A DNA stretch of 64,000 nucleotides, from assembly GCF_000948975.2 (NCBI RefSeq), contig NZ_CP059735.1:3224001-3288000 (forward strand), read 5' to 3'. Shown piece after piece: positions 52,124-59,522 of the stretch. The stretch's first letter is position 1. Each line of letters opens with the position of its first letter. Below the pieces are notes generated by a model. That model was not told the origin of the DNA, made no database searches, and saw only the letters and a program-made list of their open reading frames with translations. The translations under genes and the position numbers were made by a program. This stretch comes from Thalassomonas actiniarum. GTDB taxonomy: Bacteria > Pseudomonadota > Gammaproteobacteria > Enterobacterales > Alteromonadaceae.

Positions 52124-54310
52124 TTACTTGGCGGCTAACACCCGGCGGGCCTGATGAAGCTTTTTATAGCTTTCAATCAGTCTCAAGTGTTTGTCCAGCC
52201 CTTCAAGCTTCATGCTGGTTTTGGTCAGGCCAAAGAATTTCACTTCGCCGGTTACCGAGCCAACAACATTCTCCATGTTCTCTTTACCGAACATTCTGCC
52301 AAGGTTGTCAATAAAGTGCTCCAGCTCCAGTTCTTCGTCCAGCACAATCTCAAGTACGGTATGAACGGCTTGATAGAACAAACCGCGCTCTACCGTGTTG
52401 TCGTTATACTGCAAGAACTCTTCTACCAGCTCAATCGCCTGGTCAAGCTCACCTAATGCCAAGTAAATAAGAATTTTCAGCTCAAGAATGGTTAGCTGGC
52501 CCCACACGGTATTTTCGTCGAACTCAATACCAATTAAGGTGCGGATATCGATATAAGCGTCCAGCTGGCTTTCTTCCAGGCGCTCCACCAAACTTACCAG
52601 GGCATCATCGCTTAATGAGTGGAGATTGAGGATATCTTCACGGTAATGTAGCGCCTTGTTGGTATTGTCCCAAATAAGGTCTTCAACCGGATATACTTCG
52701 GAATATCCCGGCACCAGAATACGACAAGCACTGGCGCCGAGCTCATTAAATTCGGCAATATACACTTCTTTGTCCAGCTGCTTTAAAATGGCCAGCAAGC
52801 TTTCGTTTTCTTCGGCATTGCTGCCGGAGAAATCCCACTCGCAGAATTCATAATCATGCTTGGCGCTAAAGAAGCGCCAGGAGATCACGCCGGTTGAATC
52901 GATAAAGTGATCAACAAAGTTTTCCGGCTCAGTAACCGCCATGCTGTTAAAGGTTGGTTTGGGTACGTCATTTAACCCTTCAAAGCTGCGGCCTTGCAAC
53001 AGCTCGGTTAAACTGCGCTCCAGCGCCACTTCAAAGCTGGGGTGGGCACCGAAAGAGGCAAATACCCCGCCGGTTTTCGGGTTCATCAAGGTGACACACA
53101 TCACCGGGAACTGTCCGCCCAATGAGGCATCTTTAATCACCACAGGGAAGCCCTGCTCTTCTAAACCTTTAATGCCCGCTAAAATGCCCGGGTACTTTTC
53201 CAGCACCTGCATCGGCACATCCGGCAGCACAATTTCTTGCTCGATAATTTGCTTTTTCACTGCCCGCTCGAAAATTTCCGACAAGCACTGCACCTGCGCT
53301 TCATGCTGGTTATTACCCGCACTCATGCCGTTGCTTAAGAATAAATTCTCAATCAGGTTAGAGGGGAAATATACGGTTTTGCCGTCGGAATGACGTACGT
53401 AGGGAATTGAACAGATGCCGCGCTCAGCCATGCCCGAGTTGGTATCGATAAGGTGTGAACCGCGCAGTTCACCGTCCGGGTTGTAGATGCCCAGGCAGTA
53501 ATCATCCAAAATGCCCTGAGGTAATTCGTCATTTTCGTCCGGCTTAAACCATTTTTCATTCGGGTAATGAACAAAGTCACTGTTGGCAATTTCTTCGCCG
53601 AAAAACTGGTCGTTATAGAAGAAATTGCAGTTAAGGCGTTCGATAAATTCGCCTAATGCCGAGCACAGCGCGCTCTCTTTGGTTGCGCCTTTACCATTGG
53701 TAAAACACATCGGTGAGGCGGCATCGCGAATATGCAGCGACCACACGTTGGGCACTATGTTACGCCAGGAAGAAATTTCGATTTTCATGCCAAGGTCGGC
53801 CAAAATGCCGGTCATGTTGGCAATGGTTTTTTCAAGCGGCAGATCTTTACCCAGAATATAAGTGCTGGCATCCTCTCCCGGGTGTCCCATCAGCATCGCC
53901 TGTGCGTCATCTTCCAGGCTTTCAACCGCTTCAACCTTAAACTCGGGGCCGGTTTGTACCACTTTTTTCACGGTGCAGCGGTCAATGGATCTTAAAATGC
54001 CCTGGCGATCTTTTTCAGAAATGCTTTCCGGCAGCTCTACCTGAATTTGGAAAATTTGGTTATAGCGGTTTTCAGGGTCAACAATGTTGTTCTGCGACAG
54101 TCTGATGTTGTCGGTAGAAATATCGCGGGCCGCACAATAGACCTTGACAAAATAAGCCGCACACAGGGCGGACGAAGCCAGGAAATAGTCAAACGGGCTG
54201 GGGGCCGAGCCATCACCTTTGTAGCGGATCGGCTGATCAGCGATAACAGAAAATTCGTCAAACTTAGCTTCAATTCTAAGGTTGTCGAGATAATTAACTT
54301 TGATTTCCAT
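52124..54310 (-). CDS. ycaO: OsmC-YcaO fusion protein
   Basis: About 728 residues from ATG 54310; an ATG at 54349 adds 13. The first ~140 residues are OsmC-like (SPFDYFLASSALCAAYFVKVY, with the Cys of the family). From about 150 follows the YcaO part with SYILGKD-like TYILGKDLPLEKTIANMTG, NVWSLHIRD, CFTNGKGATKESALCSALGE and FIERLNCNFFYND. This matches E. coli YcaO, the ATP-dependent enzyme linked to beta-methylthiolation of ribosomal protein S12; the C-terminal TPR-like helices are also present. The OsmC fusion occurs in other gammaproteobacteria. No RiPP recognition domain is apparent. Confidence 0.9.
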   Translation of the reverse strand: MEIKVNYLDNLRIEAKFDEFSVIADQPIRYKGDGSAPSPFDYFLASSALCAAYFVKVYCAARDISTDNIRLSQNNIVDPENRYNQIFQIQVELPESISEKDRQGILRSIDRCTVKKVVQTGPEFKVEAVESLEDDAQAMLMGHPGEDASTYILGKDLPLEKTIANMTGILADLGMKIEISSWRNIVPNVWSLHIRDAASPMCFTNGKGATKESALCSALGEFIERLNCNFFYNDQFFGEEIANSDFVHYPNEKWFKPDENDELPQGILDDYCLGIYNPDGELRGSHLIDTNSGMAERGICSIPYVRHSDGKTVYFPSNLIENLFLSNGMSAGNNQHEAQVQCLSEIFERAVKKQIIEQEIVLPDVPMQVLEKYPGILAGIKGLEEQGFPVVIKDASLGGQFPVMCVTLMNPKTGGVFASFGAHPSFEVALERSLTELLQGRSFEGLNDVPKPTFNSMAVTEPENFVDHFIDSTGVISWRFFSAKHDYEFCEWDFSGSNAEENESLLAILKQLDKEVYIAEFNELGASACRILVPGYSEVYPVEDLIWDNTNKALHYREDILNLHSLSDDALVSLVERLEESQLDAYIDIRTLIGIEFDENTVWGQLTILELKILIYLALGELDQAIELVEEFLQYNDNTVERGLFYQAVHTVLEIVLDEELELEHFIDNLGRMFGKENMENVVGSVTGEVKFFGLTKTSMKLEGLDKHLRLIESYKKLHQARRVLAAK

Positions 54311-54581
54311 CGAACGGTTTCCGAAGTTGTGCGCTGCAATCGGAAGCATTTCAAACCTGATGTTTGAGGTTTTTGCCGGCTGCCAATTAGCGGATTGATC
54401 TTAATTGGGGGATTATCCTTGTTTTTGCGCCAATAGTCTTGGGTAAATTGCATTAATTGGTGAAATAGGTGTTTTTAAGGGGGGAACTATGGCGCACAGC
54501 GCGGGACTTGGATAGTCACTTATTTTTTTAGCCCGTTTTTATGAATGGGTTAACAATAGTAATAATTTCATCTCCCTAGTA

Positions 54582-54938
54582 TTATTGAGGAATTGGCAGA
54601 CCATGCTGCTTTAAAAATGACAGCTTATCCCAATAGCCCCTTTGAAACTGAATTTTGCCATTTATGATGTGAAAAAAACCACAACCGCGTAAGCCAAGCG
54701 GATCTTTCCACTCTAATATCGCCCATTCGCCATCTTCAAAAATATTCTCGACAATGCAAACCATGTCGGCTGTTGCAAACTCTTGTTCAAACTTGGCCCG
54801 AATAGCTTCTTTACCGACAACTTCACCATCAGCGACTTGATGATTGGTTGCATCATCACTGTAAAAGCTTGAAATAAGATCGGCATCGGCTTTATTAAAT
54901 GCCTCAACCCATGCTGCTACAACTTTTCGTGGTTTCAT
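54582..54938 (-). CDS. SnoaL/NTF2-like protein
   Basis: 118 residues. VVAAWVEAFNKADADLISSFYSDDA and WAILEWKDPLGLRGCGFFHI are typical of the SnoaL-like polyketide-cyclase fold. GAGGG lies before the ATG. Common small accessory gene; possible ligand or enzyme not determined. Upstream of the OsmC-YcaO gene with a 270-base gap. Confidence 0.85.
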   Translation of the reverse strand: MKPRKVVAAWVEAFNKADADLISSFYSDDATNHQVADGEVVGKEAIRAKFEQEFATADMVCIVENIFEDGEWAILEWKDPLGLRGCGFFHIINGKIQFQRGYWDKLSFLKQHGLPIPQ

Positions 54939-55035
54939 GATCCAACCCTCTTGAGTTTAAAGTTTTTAGAGTAGGAAAATGATAGTTGCTTAAATGCGCA
55001 CCGGCTAGGGATTATTTTTCTTATTTATTAAACCG

Positions 55036-55479
55036 TTATGCTTCAGTCCGCTCGGTAGCAATTTCTCTCAATGAGAATGGGTTTGAAAAGTCTGCCTGCT
55101 GATCCAAAGCCAGCGGTATTAGCCATTTAAGGTTTGGAATAAGGTTAGCGGGTAACTCATTCACTTCAAATATATGAACTTGTTCTTTTTCAATGGTACG
55201 CGCTTCAAAAGCAAGATCTGAAAGTGCAAAGTAAACATCTAAATCATAATAACCGGGGCGATGTATTTGCGTATAACAAGTCCAGTTTTCTTTAGCTATG
55301 GTAACCCCCGTTTCTTCTTTGAACTCTCTTACCATGGCATCGGGTGACAATTCGTTTTCTTCTATTTTTCCGCCGACACCATTAAATAATCCTTTTTGCC
55401 ATTGCGGATTTAGTTTTTGTATTAAAACGACATGGGAGGAGTCTTTTGAGAACAGAAATCCCGCTACATATTTTTTCAC
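55036..55479 (-). CDS. Nudix hydrolase
   Basis: 147 residues, start GTG 55479 after AAGGGAAG. The Nudix box GGKIEENELSPDAMVREFKE followed by ETGV is complete (GX5EX7REUXEEXGU). It should hydrolyse a nucleoside diphosphate derivative or 8-oxo-nucleotide. Directly upstream is an attC-like end. Confidence 0.92.
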   Translation of the reverse strand: MKKYVAGFLFSKDSSHVVLIQKLNPQWQKGLFNGVGGKIEENELSPDAMVREFKEETGVTIAKENWTCYTQIHRPGYYDLDVYFALSDLAFEARTIEKEQVHIFEVNELPANLIPNLKWLIPLALDQQADFSNPFSLREIATERTEA

Positions 55480-55492
55480 TTAACTTCCCTTG

Positions 55493-55531
55493 GAACATAG
55501 CGCCACATCAAGCGGCATAAAAACGCCAGAT
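55493..55531 (-). other. attC-like end before the Nudix gene
   Basis: On the minus strand CTGGCGTTTTTATGCCGCTT is followed by GATGTGGCGCTATGTTCC. The end GGCGCTATG is also found at the site downstream of AbgT. Only partial agreement with attC. Confidence 0.35.
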
Positions 55532-55623
55532 TACACTTTACCAGGTAAAAAACCTATGGATATTTGTCTTTTTGATATCTCTTGGGCAAGCTGTCGGGTG
55601 GATGTTCAATTAAGAAAAAGCCA

Positions 55624-55649
55624 ATAAAAAGCCCCATAAAAATGAGGCT
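55624..55649 (-). terminator. Rho-independent terminator of the small peptide gene
   Basis: On the minus strand AGCCTCAT, TTTT, ATGGGGCT form an eight-pair stem followed by TTTTTATT. It lies 24 bases beyond the peptide stop, so the peptide gene is an independent unit. Confidence 0.65.
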
Positions 55650-55672
55650 CAATTCAATACAACTGGGTAAAT

Positions 55673-55843
55673 TTAGATTTCCTTACAGGCATGTCTGCCG
55701 TCGGTCCAGCTACATGCCGGCGCATCCGTTAACTGATATGTGGTGGGGTTGCCGCCACCAACTTGTGGTGTCATGCCTAGGGGAAGCGATTTCGCATCTT
55801 TAGAGAGGTTTTTTAATTTTTCTTTTGTTAGTTTGAGTTTCAT
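55673..55843 (-). CDS. Small peptide with double-glycine leader, RiPP-precursor-like
   Basis: 56 residues, too short for most gene finders. AAAGGAC stands seven bases before the ATG and a T-tailed terminator follows the stop. The first 31 residues are Lys/Leu-rich and helical (MKLKLTKEKLKNLSKDAK) and end in TPQVGGG, like leaders cut after a double glycine. The remaining 25 residues, beginning NPTTYQLTDAPACSW and ending GRHACKEI, have two Cys plus Thr, Ser and Asp. This is the shape of a bacteriocin or ribosomally made modified peptide. No lanthionine synthetase or peptidase-transporter is adjacent; an OsmC-YcaO gene is 1.4 kb away on the same strand. Confidence 0.7.
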   Translation of the reverse strand: MKLKLTKEKLKNLSKDAKSLPLGMTPQVGGGNPTTYQLTDAPACSWTDGRHACKEI

Positions 55844-55995
55844 CTCTAAGTCCTTTTTTGTGATTAATTGTTGATGTCTGTTATTAACACTGACATCAAC
55901 AAATTACGGTTAAAGTGGTTAAAAGTCAAACAACAAGAAGGTTTTTTATTTACCTTTGGGAGTGATATCAACGACAGAAAAAAGGGGCGCTCTTG

Positions 55996-56430
55996 TTACA
56001 TCTTCTGCCCCTGCTTTTCTACAGCCGAACTTGATTGACCGGTTAAATTTTTAACTTGCTCAAGCTCAGATTCAGTGAGTTTCCCGTAAAGGCGCGGATA
56101 TGGCCAGCCATAACCCCACCTGAACTTGGTCGGTAAAAACGGTGTGCCGCCAATCCTTACACCAGCCAGCATCAGCAGTGCTATTTCGGGTTCTCCAACC
56201 TTAGCTACACAAGATTCTAAAGCTTTATCGGATTCCAGACGTTCTTGATAGGTACCACCTTTCCAGTAGTCATAGTCATGTTGATAGCAGCAAGACAGCC
56301 ACAGTTCGTTTTGTTCAAGTGTGCCATCAGGGAAGGCGCTGCAGCCATCACTTACGAACGGCTTTAAAGTATCAGCTTTACTTGAAAGGGAAATAAGGGC
56401 CACTATGGCCAAAACTAAAATTTTCTTCAT
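55996..56430 (-). CDS. Secreted phospholipase A2-like protein
   Basis: About 144 residues from ATG 56430 (an ATG at 56451 is possible). The signal peptide MKKILVLAIVALISLSSKA is followed by DGCSAFPDGT and CCYQHDYDYWKGGT, in which the HD pair after Cys matches the catalytic helix of the phospholipase A2 fold, and further Cys (ESCVAKVG). Calcium-dependent lipase activity is possible but the usual calcium loop is not obvious. It follows a hypothetical gene closely on the same strand. Confidence 0.7.
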   Translation of the reverse strand: MKKILVLAIVALISLSSKADTLKPFVSDGCSAFPDGTLEQNELWLSCCYQHDYDYWKGGTYQERLESDKALESCVAKVGEPEIALLMLAGVRIGGTPFLPTKFRWGYGWPYPRLYGKLTESELEQVKNLTGQSSSAVEKQGQKM

Positions 56431-56466
56431 CTGGTTGTAGTGCTGATTCATGGTGAAAGGTTTTGC

Positions 56467-56850
56467 TTACTCAATGACTGGCGCTTCTTTTTGTCCGCCA
56501 TTTAGTATATTTTCTGGAATATTGCTGTAATTGTTTACTTCGGTATAGTGAGTTAAATAGAAACAAACCTGACAAAGGTAATCTATAGCAACTGTTCGAT
56601 AACATTCAGTATTTGGCTTCGGCGAACGTACTTTAATTTCAGCGCTAGCTCGTCTGATGAATGTAGGAATGTTTTCATAATTTTTACTTTCAAACAATGC
56701 CACGATAGTGTTTACATAACTGACCATAGGGAAACTCACATCATTTCTCCGATAACATTGCTCGGGAACATAGCTTGGATGATTGAGTACGCGGTGGAAT
56801 TTTTTGATTTCCTTCACTGCTTTCTTGGCACCGTCTAATGGTGATGACAT
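56467..56850 (-). CDS. Unknown protein before the PLA2-like gene
   Basis: About 127 residues; AGGGGAGGG directly precedes two adjacent ATG codons, the second (56850) has the better spacing. No signal peptide. The sequence is helical with several Cys (CYRRNDVSFPM, ECYRTVAIDYLCQVCFYL). It ends 37 bases before the PLA2-like start, so they could be co-transcribed. No family recognised. The 310 bases upstream (56851-57160) contain no clear gene. Confidence 0.6.
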   Translation of the reverse strand: MSSPLDGAKKAVKEIKKFHRVLNHPSYVPEQCYRRNDVSFPMVSYVNTIVALFESKNYENIPTFIRRASAEIKVRSPKPNTECYRTVAIDYLCQVCFYLTHYTEVNNYSNIPENILNGGQKEAPVIE

Positions 56851-57160
56851 CATCCCTCCCCTGAGGTGCAACTGAGTTAAACGACAAACTCTTAGTAGCT
56901 CCTAATTAAAGCACCGGAGTATGTTCGAGCGACTTATATCAAATTTGTAATTGGGTCACTTTAGCATTTGTTATCCGCCAATAGCTAGGTTTCTTGAGGA
57001 TCAACCTGCCCGTGATTTTAATTTGAAGCAAGAGCAGGCGCACCTCTATAGAGCCAAACCCATCAATCCGTTTTTCTCAATACAACACACCAACGAATTG
57101 GCAGGGCTATGATCTCCCCTATCACTGCCTAGCTTTGACTGTCCTAAATGTTCGGCTCTG

Positions 57161-57466
57161 CTAGGCGATTTTGAAATACACAATGCTAATCACTAAAACC
57201 AACATAACGTAAGATAAGAATTGAATACCAGCTTGTCGGTGTCTACGTGCAAGCTCACATATAGCGTTATTTGAAATGCTTTGTAAAAGCTTTGAACCTT
57301 TAGGGGATATAAATACTAAAGGGATCATTAAAAACTTTGGAGAGCCTAATTTTTCCCATATCTCCGGCTCAAGAGTTTTTACCGATTGATAATACTTATA
57401 TTCAGCGGCAGCTGAACGAAACATAAGTAATGCCCAAATAGAAACGAGAACAATTGAAAGTAACAT
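57161..57466 (-). CDS. Small two-helix membrane protein, unknown
   Basis: 101 residues. GGAGGG precedes the ATG. Helices at the N-terminus (LLSIVLVSIWALLMFRSAA) and C-terminus (FLSYVMLVLVISIVYFKI) flank a cytosolic central segment (YYQSVKTLEPEIWEKLGSPK). Not recognised; no obvious partner. Lies between the accessory array and the type VI cluster. Confidence 0.65.
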   Translation of the reverse strand: MLLSIVLVSIWALLMFRSAAAEYKYYQSVKTLEPEIWEKLGSPKFLMIPLVFISPKGSKLLQSISNNAICELARRHRQAGIQFLSYVMLVLVISIVYFKIA

Positions 57467-57620
57467 AATCCCTCCAAACTATCTGATTATACTATCTATG
57501 ATAAAAAACCTAACATTGCAAAGCTGCCAATGAAATTAGGACAAGACTAGCCACCACGAATAAGCGGTAAGTATTAGTAATTAAGAATAAGCTGTTAGTG
57601 AAATCTTTTGATTGTTATAT

Positions 57621-58256
57621 CTATTTACGCCATTTCTCATTATGCAATTCTACCTGCTTATCTGCATGATTTTTACTAAGATATTTTGGCGATTTGGGGA
57701 GTGATAAAAATACTCCGTCATGCAAGTTATTAATATTCTCATCGTAAAACGCATGTGGATTATATTTATATAGTGCCATTAGAGTTTGGTTGGTGGTAAC
57801 ACCATTTGGGCTTAATTCTTCTGCAATTGAAGTGAGAGTATCCCCCTGTTGTACAGGACCGTAACATAAACCTCTTTTCGCAAATCCTAGCATGTGTACA
57901 TTGCATGGTTCACTGTAATCGCTTTGAATTATGTATTCACTAATTACATATTCAAGTTTCTCACGAACGACCTCAGCTGCTTCTGTATCCATGAACGTAG
58001 CGGTTGCCGCAATAATTGCAAAAATTGATGCCGTAATTTGAAGGCGAATATTGATGCTTCCCGGCTCAATACTGACAACGTCAAATTCAATTCCGTGGTC
58101 ATTAATTAGTGACTCGCGCAACTTATTAAGTAGCTCTTCTATAAACTCATCTCTGTGAGGCCAAATACGTTGATGCCCAAGACAATTAGGAGTATCAATT
58201 GATATAAGTGCGGTAGCAATGCTAATACTAGCAGTATTTACTTTATTCTTTATCAT
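57621..58256 (-). CDS. FimV-type LysM-domain protein at the type VI cluster edge
   Basis: 211 residues. Residues about 130-190 carry GPVQQGDTLTSIAEELSPNG followed by VTTNQTLMALYKYNPHAF, the extended LysM of FimV/TspA proteins that binds peptidoglycan. The N-terminal 125 residues (helical, FIEELLNKLRESLINDHG) with a hydrophobic stretch ITASIFAIIAATATF are unlike FimV. Its start is not preceded by a strong ribosome-binding site. It is the first gene after tssA (90-base gap) in the same direction and may help the secretion baseplate cross the cell wall. Confidence 0.65.
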   Translation of the reverse strand: MIKNKVNTASISIATALISIDTPNCLGHQRIWPHRDEFIEELLNKLRESLINDHGIEFDVVSIEPGSINIRLQITASIFAIIAATATFMDTEAAEVVREKLEYVISEYIIQSDYSEPCNVHMLGFAKRGLCYGPVQQGDTLTSIAEELSPNGVTTNQTLMALYKYNPHAFYDENINNLHDGVFLSLPKSPKYLSKNHADKQVELHNEKWRK

Positions 58257-58344
58257 GTTCCACCTTATGTAAGATACTGCTTGCAGCGATTAAAATGTAA
58301 CGACCTAAACAACAGGCTTAACTAACTGAAAAATTCTTCTAACA

Positions 58345-59490
58345 TCAATGTTCCCGCTCAACATTCAGTCCCATAATTTCAAAAATATTCAATTGCCCCC
58401 CCTTAGCCAAAAATAACTCCTGATAGAGATCCGGCGCCGACTTTTCTCCCCATTCACAGGCGGTATACACCAAATAAGGCACAGGACTATGCGGATCATC
58501 CTGCATTAAAAATTCCGCCGCCTTACGCAAGCAAATAAAAGCATCACTGCGATCTCGGATCGGGCCGTCTCCCGAGCCGCTGCCGCCGGGTTTGCCCATA
58601 TCATCCTGCCCTTTCCCTGCATCGCCAGCATCCCCCTCCCCTTTACCGGCAGCAAGCAGCTCTTTCTCTGGCTCCCGGGCCAGGGATATGCCGCGACGGG
58701 TAAGCTCTTTACTGAGCATGTCATCAATTTGTCGCAGCAATTCGCTGATATCGCTCAAATTAGGACTGTCATTGCCGCAACAGTTATCCAGCCAGTCTTG
58801 CAAATGATTTAATGCCAGCAAGCCGTCTTCAAGCTGATAAACCAGCTTGAGCAATTCATCCGGTGGCGTCGCGGCCAGGCGCTGTTTAATGCTTTGCGGA
58901 GTCGCCCCGTCCCATTCAGTATCCACTTGTTGCTGGTTTTTAAGCTTGTCGTAATGGCAGGCGCTTTCCCAGTCGTTCCAGCAATACTCTTCGCCGTCAA
59001 GCTGGGCTTGGGTGATAGGGATTAATCCCAAAACCGGCAGCAGTTTTTTATTGAGCCAGTTTAGAGCGTTGGTGCGATATTCTATGTCGCCATCCACCAT
59101 TTCCGGATGCATATTGGGCCAGTATTTTTCACATAATGCTTCTATCAGTAACGCCGCCGGTGCTATACCGGCAAAACCGTTAAGATGAATACTCGCTTCA
59201 AATAACCAGACCCCCAGCTGCAGATCTTTGCTTTTTTCTGCCAGAGCTTCCAGGGCGAGTTCCTTTACCTTTTGCCAGTCGGCGGTTTTTAATTCATGGG
59301 TCCATACCCCCATCGGCAGCGTCGGATCATCGGCCTCACGGGCTTGCTTGATGTTAAAATACACCCCGTTATGGCGCACCGACTCGCCTACCTGCTCCTT
59401 GCCTATAGGTGCCAGTAATTCTGTTAAGGTATAGCCATAAAAATGCTGGATATATTCATCTGGTGATTGCTCTGCTGTTGCTAATCTCAT
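58345..59490 (-). CDS. tssA: Type VI secretion protein TssA
   Basis: 381 residues. The ImpA-type N-terminal domain includes LLAPIGKEQVGESVRHNGVYF and LQLGVWLFEASIHLNGFAGI, then EKYWPNMHPEMVDGDIEYRTNA. The middle linker is Gly/Asp-rich (GKGQDDMGKPGGSG) and the C-terminal part (AFICLRKAAEFLMQDDPHSP) forms the TssA oligomerisation helices. TssA guides baseplate assembly and sheath growth. Follows tssM by 32 bases. Confidence 0.92.
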   Translation of the reverse strand: MRLATAEQSPDEYIQHFYGYTLTELLAPIGKEQVGESVRHNGVYFNIKQAREADDPTLPMGVWTHELKTADWQKVKELALEALAEKSKDLQLGVWLFEASIHLNGFAGIAPAALLIEALCEKYWPNMHPEMVDGDIEYRTNALNWLNKKLLPVLGLIPITQAQLDGEEYCWNDWESACHYDKLKNQQQVDTEWDGATPQSIKQRLAATPPDELLKLVYQLEDGLLALNHLQDWLDNCCGNDSPNLSDISELLRQIDDMLSKELTRRGISLAREPEKELLAAGKGEGDAGDAGKGQDDMGKPGGSGSGDGPIRDRSDAFICLRKAAEFLMQDDPHSPVPYLVYTACEWGEKSAPDLYQELFLAKGGQLNIFEIMGLNVEREH

Positions 59491-59522
59491 CTTGGCACCA
59501 TTTTCCTTCGTTCAGCGGAGGA

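Noticed and set aside
55582-55803. Plus-strand 73-residue frame
   Set aside because: It is the antisense shadow of the small leader-type peptide gene, which has proper start and stop signals on the other strand.
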